Shown here: positions 17,009 through 25,518 of the stretch, piece by piece | Layout of the letters: the number at the start of each line of letters is the position of its first letter | How positions within the stretch are numbered: position 1 is the first letter of the stretch | From: Prevotella sp. | GTDB taxonomy: Bacteria; Bacteroidota; Bacteroidia; Bacteroidales; Bacteroidaceae | NCBI GenBank assembly: GCA_024692385.1 | Contig: JAILMS010000154.1 | Span: forward strand, 1 to 34,721 | DNA: 34,721 nucleotides | Direction: 5' to 3' | Position numbers and translations under genes: made by a program | The notes under the pieces: generated by a model | What the model was told of the DNA's origin: nothing | The model's database searches: none | The model's input: only the letters and a program-made list of their open reading frames with translations

Positions 17009-19567
17009 ATGAACAGACTACTATTCTCATTGATGGCGATAGCATGTACTATCGCAGCATTCGCACAAGGAAGCGTAAAAGGAAAAGTGATAGACAAGCA
17101 GACCGACGAGGTGCTGCAGTTTGTAAACGTGGCTGTACACAATGCCTCCGGTAAACTCATCAAGGGTGGCATTACAGATGCCAACGGACAGTTCCATATC
17201 AGTGGACTGGCCGATGGACAGTATAAGTTGCAGGTATCGTTTGTGGGTTATAAGTCGCTGACAAGACAGTTCACCTTGTCAGCCAACCGCCGTCACGAGC
17301 ACTTCAACGCACTTTATCTGGCTGAAGACACCAAGACACTTCGCGAGGTACAAGTAACAGGTCAACGTTCACAGATGAAACTGGAGGTTGACCGTAAGGT
17401 ATTCAGCGTAGACCAAGTATTAGCTGCTGCAGGAGGTAACGTAACAGACCTACTGGAGAATATTCCCAGCATCGAGGTAACTACCGACGGTGAGATCTCG
17501 CTGCGTGGCAACTCCAGCGTAGAAGTTTGGATTAATGGAAAGGCCAGCGGACTCACCACTGACAACCGTTATGAAATCCTGCAACAGATTCCTGCCGAAA
17601 GCATCGAGAAGATAGAGGTTATCGACAACCCATCAGCTAAATTCTCACCAGAGGGCTCGGCAGGTATCATCAACATCGTACTGAAACGCGACCGAAAGGC
17701 AGGCTATTACGGTTCACTGCAGGTTGGTGCCAACAACCACAAGGGCTATAACACCAGTGGTAACATCAATTACTCAAGCGGTGTACTCGATGCTTATGCC
17801 AACGTAGGATTCCGTCAGCGTGGTGGCAGTGGTGGCAGTGAGAGCGAACAGCACTACAAGCAGACCAATGAATACCAGAACTACGTCACCGATAGTGAAA
17901 ACAAAGGACGTAACATCTTTGCACGAGCAGGTCTGACGTGGCATCTTACTAAGAAAGACGACCTCTCACTGGGTGGCATGATGCTGTATGGCAAGCCAAC
18001 CAGCACGACCACCACTCCTTATCACTATGGCACCATCGGCGCATCACAGGACACCTATCAGATGTTCCGTCTCAATGAAGGAAGTGGTACGCATCAAATG
18101 TATCATGGAGAACTTGGCTATGAACACCGATTCAGCGATACCCACAAGCTGACAGCCAACATCTCTTATCAGCGTTGGATGGGTGATAATGACAACAACT
18201 ATCGCGACTCCATCTGGTACATGCCAAACTCAACGCAGGCAACTGTTCCCTCTACCACCTATAGTTATCAGCAACGCCCTATTAACATGCGCAACCGTTC
18301 ATGGGAGGTTAAGCTTGACTACGAGAACCAGCTGACAAAAGACCTTAAGTTAGAGGCTGGCTACAATGGTCGTTACTCTCACGAGAACTCACCCCAAGAG
18401 TCGTATGAGGCCAACAGCTGGGACGGAAGCGGTATGACGGAAGACCAGAAATACTACAACCGCTTCATCTACTCAATGGACACCCATGCTCTCTATGCTA
18501 CTGTAAATGCCAGATTAGGAAAGTGGGGCCTCATGGCAGGACTGCGTGGCGAATACTGGAAGGTAAATACGGAGAGCTACAACTATGCCCAAGAACATGG
18601 CACTCAGGCGAAGGATGCACCTTACAAGAAGGATTTCTTCCAGCTCTTCCCGTCTTTATTCCTAAACTACAACCTCACAGAGACCGCTCAACTGCAGTTG
18701 AACTACACACGTCGTCTTCGTCGTCCATGGGGTGGACAGCTCAACTCATTCAAGAACACACGCGATGCCTCTATGGTAGAGTTTGGTAATCCAGAGCTGA
18801 CACCAGAATATACCCATTCACTGTCTCTGAATTTCTTAAAGACATGGGCTGAGCACACGCTGAGTATTTCTACCTATTATCGTCCCACTACCGATGTTAT
18901 GCAGCGCATCCGCTATCAGAATAGCACTGATGGTATGATGTATATGACACAGAAGAACCTGACCAAGCGTCAGAGCCTTGGTGTAGAGATTATCGGCAAG
19001 AATAAGCTGTGGCGCATCCTCGACCTGACAACCACCATCAATGGCTACTACAACAAGCTTGATGGCTATGACTATATCATCGAGGGCCAGCACGTCGTTG
19101 GTGAAGGCGATGAGAGCTTCTCATGGGATGCCCGTATGCTGGCATCAGTCATTCTGCCCTACGATCTCTCTATCCAAGCAACAGGTAACTACCGCTCACG
19201 CGGTGTCATCACACAGGGTTATCGCAAGCCCAACGGCTCACTGGATTTAGGACTGCGCAAGAGTTTCTTCAATAAGAAGATTGCCCTGGCACTGAACTGG
19301 CGCGATGTCTTTAACACCCGTCACTGGGAGAACTATACAGAGAGCGACACCTTCTGGCGTCATCAGAAGAACTGGCGCGACCCACGCGTAAACATTCAGC
19401 TGACCTGGAACTTCGGTAATATGAATAATGACAAGAAGCGTGAAGGTCGCGAAGGAAGCGATGACTTACAACCATCACCTCTGGATCAACAACAGCCACA
19501 AAATACTTTCTCGAATGGCAATAATGCCTTCCCGAATAACAACAATGGTGGCGGAGGAGAAGACTAA
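17009..19567 (+). CDS. TonB-dependent receptor-like outer membrane beta-barrel protein with carboxypeptidase-regulatory-like N-domain
   Basis: Signal MNRLLFSLMAIACTIAAFAQ; KGKVIDKQTDEVLQFVNVAV; plug-like region and C-terminal barrel; start adjusted from 16946. Confidence 0.85.
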   Translation: MNRLLFSLMAIACTIAAFAQGSVKGKVIDKQTDEVLQFVNVAVHNASGKLIKGGITDANGQFHISGLADGQYKLQVSFVGYKSLTRQFTLSANRRHEHFNALYLAEDTKTLREVQVTGQRSQMKLEVDRKVFSVDQVLAAAGGNVTDLLENIPSIEVTTDGEISLRGNSSVEVWINGKASGLTTDNRYEILQQIPAESIEKIEVIDNPSAKFSPEGSAGIINIVLKRDRKAGYYGSLQVGANNHKGYNTSGNINYSSGVLDAYANVGFRQRGGSGGSESEQHYKQTNEYQNYVTDSENKGRNIFARAGLTWHLTKKDDLSLGGMMLYGKPTSTTTTPYHYGTIGASQDTYQMFRLNEGSGTHQMYHGELGYEHRFSDTHKLTANISYQRWMGDNDNNYRDSIWYMPNSTQATVPSTTYSYQQRPINMRNRSWEVKLDYENQLTKDLKLEAGYNGRYSHENSPQESYEANSWDGSGMTEDQKYYNRFIYSMDTHALYATVNARLGKWGLMAGLRGEYWKVNTESYNYAQEHGTQAKDAPYKKDFFQLFPSLFLNYNLTETAQLQLNYTRRLRRPWGGQLNSFKNTRDASMVEFGNPELTPEYTHSLSLNFLKTWAEHTLSISTYYRPTTDVMQRIRYQNSTDGMMYMTQKNLTKRQSLGVEIIGKNKLWRILDLTTTINGYYNKLDGYDYIIEGQHVVGEGDESFSWDARMLASVILPYDLSIQATGNYRSRGVITQGYRKPNGSLDLGLRKSFFNKKIALALNWRDVFNTRHWENYTESDTFWRHQKNWRDPRVNIQLTWNFGNMNNDKKREGREGSDDLQPSPLDQQQPQNTFSNGNNAFPNNNNGGGGED

Positions 19568-19574
19568 TACGATT

Positions 19575-19610
19575 AAAAACCCAAAGAAAAGCGTTTTTCT
19601 TTGGGTTTTT
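19575..19610 (+). terminator. Intrinsic terminator
   Basis: AAAAACCCAAAGAAAA-gcgt-TTTTCTTTGGGTTTTT, 16-bp perfect arms. Confidence 0.9.
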
Positions 19611-19611
19611 A

Positions 19612-19643
19612 TTTGGTGAGTTCCTGTTTTTTGTTTACCTTTG
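19612..19643 (+). promoter_or_regulatory. Bacteroidetes promoter TTTG-N20-TACCTTTG for the thiamine operon
   Basis: TTTG 19612-19615 and TACCTTTG 19636-19643. Confidence 0.75.
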
Positions 19644-19664
19644 CACCCGATTTAGCAAAGTGCT

Positions 19665-19745
19665 TATCAAGGGGTGCCCACGGTTGTGGGCTGAGATGAT
19701 ACCCTCCAACCTGACACGGATAATGCTGGCGTAGGGATGATAGAG
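19665..19745 (+). promoter_or_regulatory. TPP riboswitch (THI element)
   Basis: AGGGGTGCCC...GGGCTGAGATGATACCCT...ACCTGACACGGATAATGCTGGCGTAGGGA consensus; P1 TATCA/TGATA. Confidence 0.97.
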
Positions 19746-19794
19746 TAACTGAACAACCCCTTATTTTGTAGTATTAATAAATAAGGTAAAAGAA

Positions 19795-22068
19795 ATGAGA
19801 TTGTTTTTCATGACGGCTCTATTGGGCGTAGTGACTGCCCAAGCAGCCGAGGTGGACACACAACTGGACACGCTGAAAAGCGTGGAGTTGCAGAACGTAC
19901 AGGTAGTAGCAACACGAGCTACCAAGAAAACACCTGTAGCATTTACGAATGTCAACAAGGAACAGCTGAAGGCTGTCAATTTCGGACAGGACATTCCCTA
20001 TCTCCTGTCACTGACACCAAGCATTACGATGACCTCAGATGCTGGTAACGGTATTGGCTACACTTCACTGCGTGTTCGCGGTACCGACCCCAGCCGTATC
20101 AACATCACGGCCAATGGCATCCCCATGAACGATGCCGAGAGTGCCCAGCTCTACTGGGTCAACATGGGCGACTTCGCCAGCAGCGTACAGTCTATGCAGA
20201 TTCAGCGTGGTGTAGGAACGTCAACCAACGGTTCTGGCGCTTTTGGTGCTACACTGAACATGCAGACAGAGAACATTGGCGTAGAGCCATTCATCGGACT
20301 GGACCTGAGCGGTGGCAGCTACTACTCACACAAGCAGACGCTGCGTTTTGGCACTGGTCTGTTGGGGGAGCACTGGGGTATTCAGGGCCGTCTGTCGAAC
20401 ATCGGCTCAAAGGGTTATCTGGAGCGTGCCTCTACCAAACTGAACTCCTACTTCTTGCAGGCAGGCTACTTTGGTGAGAATACCATGGTGAAGTTCATCA
20501 CCTTCAACGGTATTGAAGAAACCTACCACGCATGGAACTACACGTCGAAGTACGAGCAGAGCCTCTATGGACGTCGCTACAACTCATGTGGCGAGTACTA
20601 CGATGCTGACGGCAACACCCGCTACTACGACAACCAGACGGACAACTACCATCAGCAGAACTACCAGCTGATCTGGAACCAGCGTCTCAGCAACGTGCTG
20701 AGCCTCAACGCCGCACTGCACTATACCAAGGGACAGGGTTACTATGAGGAGTACAAGCGCAAGCGTACCTTGTTTGAATACGGTCTGGACAACCAAATGA
20801 CCTGGGCTACGAGCGACCTGGTACGTCAGAAAAAGATGGACAACGACTTCTATGGTGTCGTAGCCTCCATTCAGTATGACAACAAGAGCAACCTGCAGGC
20901 TACCTTCGGTGGTGGTTGGAACAAGTACGATGGCAACCACTTTGGATTGGTGAAGTGGGTAAAGAGCCCCGTCGACGCGCTGCTGCCTGACCACAAATAC
21001 TATGACAACAACACCAAGAAGACTGACTTCAACGTCTATGGCAAGGTGACCTACGGACTCTTCGCTGGCCTTAACGCCTACGTCGACCTGCAATACCGCC
21101 ATGTGGGTGTCAAGATGGAAGGTCCTACGGACGAAATCAATTGGGACAACAACCAGCGCATCGTCTACAACATGGACGAGTCGTTCAACTTCTTCAATCC
21201 TAAGTTCGGACTGAACTACGACATCACCCCCAACCACAAGGTGTATGCTTCGTACGCCATTGCCCACAAGGAGCCTACCCGCAACAACTTCGAGAACAAC
21301 ATCAATGCCGAACTGGAGATGCCCAAGGCTGAGCGTCTGAACGACCTAGAGCTTGGCTACAAGTACCAGAGCAAGGTATTCACTGCTGGTGCCAACTTCT
21401 ACTGGATGAACTACAAAGACCAGTTTGTGTTGACAGGTGAGATCGACAAGATTGGCGAGGCTATCACCCGCAATGTCGACAAGAGCTACCGCCTCGGCGT
21501 AGAGATTGAGGCTGCCCTGAAGCCCGTCGACTGGTTCCGTTGGGATGTTAATGCCACCTGGTCTAAGAACCAAGTGAAGGGCATCACCGTGAAACTGACA
21601 GACAAAAGTGTTGCTGACCTGGGTAACCAGCCGCTTGCTTTCTCACCCGAATGGATTGCCAACAACATCTTCACCTTTAACTACAAGGGTCTGAAGGCCA
21701 GCATCCAGAGCCAGTATGTAGGCGAGCAGTATATGACCAACACGGGCTTTAAGAGCTATCAGACGCTTGACGACAATGGTCAGCCTACTAATGTCAGCAT
21801 GATGCTCGACAGTCACTTCACCACCAACATCGACCTGTCATACAACTTCAAGTTGCCTAAGTTCGGTGTGAAGGATATCACCATTGGTGTATCGCTCTAC
21901 AACATCTTCTCAGCAGAGTACGACAACAACGGATGGGCTGCGCCTGCTTACGAGAAGGAAAACGGCAAAGTCGTTGCTAAGGGTAAGAGCGCCTCTGACC
22001 AGTATGAAGCCGGCTTTGCCCCCTCTGCCCCATTCAACATGATGGCACACCTGTCGATTAATTTTTAG
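19795..22068 (+). CDS. TonB-dependent receptor, predicted thiamine transporter
   Basis: TonB receptor plug and barrel; directly downstream of the TPP riboswitch. Confidence 0.9.
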   Translation: MRLFFMTALLGVVTAQAAEVDTQLDTLKSVELQNVQVVATRATKKTPVAFTNVNKEQLKAVNFGQDIPYLLSLTPSITMTSDAGNGIGYTSLRVRGTDPSRINITANGIPMNDAESAQLYWVNMGDFASSVQSMQIQRGVGTSTNGSGAFGATLNMQTENIGVEPFIGLDLSGGSYYSHKQTLRFGTGLLGEHWGIQGRLSNIGSKGYLERASTKLNSYFLQAGYFGENTMVKFITFNGIEETYHAWNYTSKYEQSLYGRRYNSCGEYYDADGNTRYYDNQTDNYHQQNYQLIWNQRLSNVLSLNAALHYTKGQGYYEEYKRKRTLFEYGLDNQMTWATSDLVRQKKMDNDFYGVVASIQYDNKSNLQATFGGGWNKYDGNHFGLVKWVKSPVDALLPDHKYYDNNTKKTDFNVYGKVTYGLFAGLNAYVDLQYRHVGVKMEGPTDEINWDNNQRIVYNMDESFNFFNPKFGLNYDITPNHKVYASYAIAHKEPTRNNFENNINAELEMPKAERLNDLELGYKYQSKVFTAGANFYWMNYKDQFVLTGEIDKIGEAITRNVDKSYRLGVEIEAALKPVDWFRWDVNATWSKNQVKGITVKLTDKSVADLGNQPLAFSPEWIANNIFTFNYKGLKASIQSQYVGEQYMTNTGFKSYQTLDDNGQPTNVSMMLDSHFTTNIDLSYNFKLPKFGVKDITIGVSLYNIFSAEYDNNGWAAPAYEKENGKVVAKGKSASDQYEAGFAPSAPFNMMAHLSINF

Positions 22069-22087
22069 TTGACAGTTGACAGTTAAA
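22067..22087. repeat. Period-7 tandem repeat AGTTGAC x2 plus AGTTAAA
   Basis: Direct reading; starts in the receptor stop codon and runs to the pnuC start. Confidence 0.85.
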
Positions 22088-22668
22088 TGATGACACTAGA
22101 CTGGCTTGACATATTGACCACGATACTCGGCCTGATATACATCTGGCTGGAGTATCGTGCTCATATTGCCCTCTGGGTGATAGGTATCATCATGCCAGTA
22201 CTCGATGCCATTCTCTATTGGCAACATGGACTTTATGGCGATGCGGGTATGGCATGCTACTATACGCTGGCAGCCTTCTACGGCCTCTTCGTTTGGAAGT
22301 TTGTAAAGACACGTAAGAAGAAAGAGCCGTTGCCCATCGTCTATATGCCACGCAGCAAGTATCTCCCCGCCATTATCTTTTTCTTCGTGTCGTGGGGTGC
22401 CGTCTATTATGTCTTGATTACGTGGACAGACTCTACTGTTCCCGTGCTCGACTCGTTCACCAATGCCCTGTCGTTTGTAGGCATGTGGGCATTGGCTCGT
22501 AAATACGTGGAACAGTGGCTCTTCTGGATGGTGGTCGACATCGTCTGCACTATCCTCTATATACAAAAAGGAATTCCTTTCAAGGCAGGGCTTTACGGAC
22601 TCTATGTGGTCATCGCCATTGCCGGCTATTATAAATGGAGAAGCGTGGCGAAAAACATTAAAGAATGA
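22087..22668 (+). CDS. PnuC/PnuT-family transporter, probably thiamine
   Basis: Multi-TM protein between thiamine receptor and ThiN in a TPP-riboswitch operon; PnuC-like WLEYRAHIALWVIGI. Confidence 0.88.
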   Translation: MMTLDWLDILTTILGLIYIWLEYRAHIALWVIGIIMPVLDAILYWQHGLYGDAGMACYYTLAAFYGLFVWKFVKTRKKKEPLPIVYMPRSKYLPAIIFFFVSWGAVYYVLITWTDSTVPVLDSFTNALSFVGMWALARKYVEQWLFWMVVDIVCTILYIQKGIPFKAGLYGLYVVIAIAGYYKWRSVAKNIKE

Positions 22669-23282
22669 TGAAAGTAATATATGATGCTGTTATTGTGGCT
22701 AATGGGCAGTATCCAAGCCACAAAGTACCCTTAAACATACTCCATCGGGCAAAACATCTTATTGCATGCGACGGAGCCATTGTTCCCCTCCTTTGGGAGG
22801 GGTTAAGAGAGGCTTGCATCATCGGTGACGGCGACTCGGTACCAGAGGAGTATCGTGACCGCCTTATTCAGATAGAAGAGCAGGACGACAACGACCTGAC
22901 CAAAGCCACGCGCTACTGTGTGGAACATGGTTGGAAGCGCATCGCCTACATTGGCTGCACAGGTAAGCGTGAGGACCACACCTTAGGAAACATCTCGCTC
23001 CTGATGCGCTACTATCGTGACATGGGGGTCGATGGCACCATGTTTACCGATTACGGCTTCTTCACCCCTGCCTACGGCGATCGTAGCTTCCCATCCATGA
23101 AAGGCCAGCAGGTAAGCCTCTTCAACTTCGGCAGCCACCAAATCACCTCCGAGGGGCTCCGCTGGGATGCCTACGAATTCTCGGAATGGTGGCAAGGCAC
23201 CCTCAACGAAGCCCTCAGCAAGACCTTCTCCATCCAAGCTGATGGTTACTATCTGGTCTATCAGACCTACGACGTGAAATAG
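22665..23282 (+). CDS. thiN: Thiamine pyrophosphokinase
   Basis: CDGA...IIGDGDS...DDNDLTKA...GCTGKREDHTLGN; overlaps pnuC. Confidence 0.93.
   Translation: MMKVIYDAVIVANGQYPSHKVPLNILHRAKHLIACDGAIVPLLWEGLREACIIGDGDSVPEEYRDRLIQIEEQDDNDLTKATRYCVEHGWKRIAYIGCTGKREDHTLGNISLLMRYYRDMGVDGTMFTDYGFFTPAYGDRSFPSMKGQQVSLFNFGSHQITSEGLRWDAYEFSEWWQGTLNEALSKTFSIQADGYYLVYQTYDVK
22785..22815. repeat. GC-rich palindromic element embedded in thiN
   Basis: CCCCTCC-TTTG-GGAGGGG-TTAAGAGAGGCTT; 3' 20-mer matches the prmC copy at 17/20. Confidence 0.7.
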
Positions 23283-23433
23283 ACCTAACAACCTAACATA
23301 ATCCACTAAAACACCTTTATACAAAGGGCTTAGATAATGTTAGGTCTGATTACCAGACCTAACATTAGACCCAACATATTTAACAGGTTGATAATTAAAC
23401 GATTACATTCGTTATGTTAGGGGTGTTAGGTCT
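23281..23433. repeat. Nested palindromic block of GACCTAACA/TGTTAGGTC units
   Basis: Outer arms 23281-23301/23412-23433 (20 bp paired); inner 14-bp perfect hairpin 23335-23367; followed by TTTT. Confidence 0.9.
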
Positions 23434-23471
23434 TTTTAAAAAAGGCACAAAACAAGGCACAAAACAAGAAT

Positions 23472-23562
23472 ACAGCTTATACAGCTGCGAGCCAACTGTA
23501 GCCGTGCGTGGCTACAGCTAATACAGAAATGGGAACAGCTAATACGCAACTGTATTAGCTGT
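23472..23562. repeat. ACAGCTAATAC repeat/hairpin block
   Basis: ACAGCT[T/A]ATAC at 23472, 23514 and 23535, inverted at 23552-23562; hairpin CTGTAGCC/GGCTACAG at 23496-23517. Confidence 0.85.
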
Positions 23563-23567
23563 ATATC

Positions 23568-23710
23568 GCTCGGAAATATCCAAATTTATTTGGTATTTCG
23601 CTCGATTTGCACTACCTTTGACTTCGTCGAAGGTACTTAGCACTCGGAAATAAAAAGAAAAGCAAGCTTTCCTTTTGTATTTCTCTCGTTTTTTCGTACC
23701 TTTGCACTCG
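23568..23710 (+). promoter_or_regulatory. Tandem hairpin-promoter units (about 84 bp period) upstream of argS
   Basis: Two copies of CTCGGAAATA-hairpin-TATTTCxCTCG-TTT-TACCTTTG; -7 boxes at 23613-23620 and 23697-23704, TTTG -33 at 23589-23592 and 23674-23677. Confidence 0.8.
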
Positions 23711-23725
23711 CTTAACGTTAAGAGT

Positions 23726-25516
23726 ATGAAGATAGAACAGCAGATACAGCAGGCCGCGATGGCCGCAGTGAAGGCACTCTACGGACAAGAGGTGCCTGAG
23801 AAGATGGTGCAGCTGCAGAAGACACGCAGCGAGTTTGAGGGTAGTCTGACACTGGTGGTATTCCCCTTTGTCAAGATGGCTCGCAAGAGTCCTGAGCAGA
23901 CTGGTCAGGAGATTGGCCAGTATCTGATGGACAACTGTGAGGCTGTCAGCAAGTTCAACGTAGTGAAGGGTTTCCTGAACCTGAGCATCGCCGACGCTGC
24001 ATGGCTCAACCTGCTGGCTGATATCGACAAGGACGACCACTACGGTGAGAAGAAAGCGGACGAGAATTCTCCCCTCGTCATGATTGAGTACTCATCGCCC
24101 AATACCAACAAGCCTCTGCACCTCGGTCACGTGCGTAACAACCTGCTGGGTTGGTCGCTGGCTCAGATTATGGAGGCTAACGGCAACAAGGTGGTAAAGA
24201 CTAACATCGTGAACGACCGCGGTATCCATATCTGTAAGTCTATGCTCGCCTGGCTGAAATACGGCAATGGCGAGACTCCTGAGACTTCTGGCAAGAAGGG
24301 CGATCACCTGATTGGCGACTACTATGTAGCTTTCGACAAGCACTACCGCGAGGAAATCAAAGAACTCGTGGCACAGGGCATGAACGAGGAGAAGGCCAAG
24401 CAGGAGGCTCCACTCATCAAGGAGGCTCACGAGATGCTCGTAAAATGGGAGCAGAACGACCCCGAGGTACGCGCCTTGTGGGAGAAGATGAACAATTGGG
24501 TATATGCCGGTTTCGACGAGACCTACAAGAAGATGGGTGTCGGCTTCGACAAGATATATTATGAATCACAGACTTACCTGAAGGGTAAGGCCAAGGTAGA
24601 GGAAGGACTCGCCAAGGGTCTCTTCGAGCGCCACGAGGACAACAGCGTATGGGCAGATCTGACTAACGAGGGACTGGACCAGAAACTGCTGCTGCGTAGC
24701 GACGGCACCTCAGTATATATGACGCAGGACATCGGTACTGCCGAGATGCGTTTCAAGGACTACCCCATCGACAAGATGATCTACGTCGTAGGTAACGAGC
24801 AGAACTACCACTTCCAGGTGCTCTCTATCCTGCTGGACCGTCTGGGCTTCAAGTGGGGTAAGGAACTGGTACACTTCTCTTACGGTATGGTGGAGCTGCC
24901 TAACGGTAAGATGAAGAGCCGTGAGGGTACCGTTGTTGATGCTGACGACCTGATGGAGCTGATGGTAGAGGACGCCTACAAGACCTCTATGGAGCTGGGC
25001 AAATTCGACGACATGACTGAGGAGGAGCGCCGTGAGATTGCCCGCATCGTAGGTATGGGTGCCTTGAAGTACTTCATCCTGAAGGTAGACGCTCGCAAGA
25101 ACATGCTGTTCAACCCTGAGGAGTCTATCGACTTCAACGGTAATACGGGTCCATTCATCCAGTACACTTATGCTCGTATCCGCAGTATTCTGAGAAAAGC
25201 AGAAGGTGCGGAAGCAAACTCTACACTCTGCACTCTAAACTCTGAACTTTCTGACAAGGAGGTCGAACTGATTCAGAAGATGAGCGAGTATGGTGCTGCT
25301 GTTGAGCAGGCTGGCAAGGACTATAGTCCTTCTGGCATCGCCAACTACTGTTACGAGCTGACCAAGGTGTTCAACCAGTTCTATCACGACTTCTCTATCC
25401 TCAACGAGCCTGACGAGCAGAAGAAGGCTATCCGCTTGGCGCTGGCCAAGAACGTAGCGAAGATTATCAAGAACGCTATGGCACTGCTGGGTATCGAAGT
25501 TCCTGAGAGAATGTAA
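23726..25516 (+). CDS. argS: Arginyl-tRNA synthetase
   Basis: EYSSPNTNKPLHLGHVRNNLLG; start at MKIEQQIQQA rather than 23675, which lies upstream of the promoter box. Confidence 0.96.
   Translation: MKIEQQIQQAAMAAVKALYGQEVPEKMVQLQKTRSEFEGSLTLVVFPFVKMARKSPEQTGQEIGQYLMDNCEAVSKFNVVKGFLNLSIADAAWLNLLADIDKDDHYGEKKADENSPLVMIEYSSPNTNKPLHLGHVRNNLLGWSLAQIMEANGNKVVKTNIVNDRGIHICKSMLAWLKYGNGETPETSGKKGDHLIGDYYVAFDKHYREEIKELVAQGMNEEKAKQEAPLIKEAHEMLVKWEQNDPEVRALWEKMNNWVYAGFDETYKKMGVGFDKIYYESQTYLKGKAKVEEGLAKGLFERHEDNSVWADLTNEGLDQKLLLRSDGTSVYMTQDIGTAEMRFKDYPIDKMIYVVGNEQNYHFQVLSILLDRLGFKWGKELVHFSYGMVELPNGKMKSREGTVVDADDLMELMVEDAYKTSMELGKFDDMTEEERREIARIVGMGALKYFILKVDARKNMLFNPEESIDFNGNTGPFIQYTYARIRSILRKAEGAEANSTLCTLNSELSDKEVELIQKMSEYGAAVEQAGKDYSPSGIANYCYELTKVFNQFYHDFSILNEPDEQKKAIRLALAKNVAKIIKNAMALLGIEVPERM
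25218..25252. repeat. Period-7 tandem repeat ACTCTNN inside argS
   Basis: ACTCTAC ACTCTGC ACTCTAA ACTCTGA ACTTTCT. Confidence 0.9.
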
Positions 25517-25518
25517 AA

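Noticed and set aside
20584-21267. 227-aa antisense ORF in the thiamine receptor
   Set aside because: Antisense to a clear TonB receptor reading frame.
19795-23282. Novel nutrient uptake system downstream of the TPP riboswitch
   Set aside because: Receptor-PnuT-ThiN under a TPP riboswitch is an already established Bacteroidetes thiamine salvage arrangement.
23335-23433. CRISPR-like interpretation of GACCTAACA repeats
   Set aside because: Repeats are short, both orientations and irregularly spaced; no cas genes.
23675-23725. N-terminal extension of argS given in the ORF track
   Set aside because: Overlaps the hairpin-promoter unit and lies upstream of the predicted TSS; native start is 23726.
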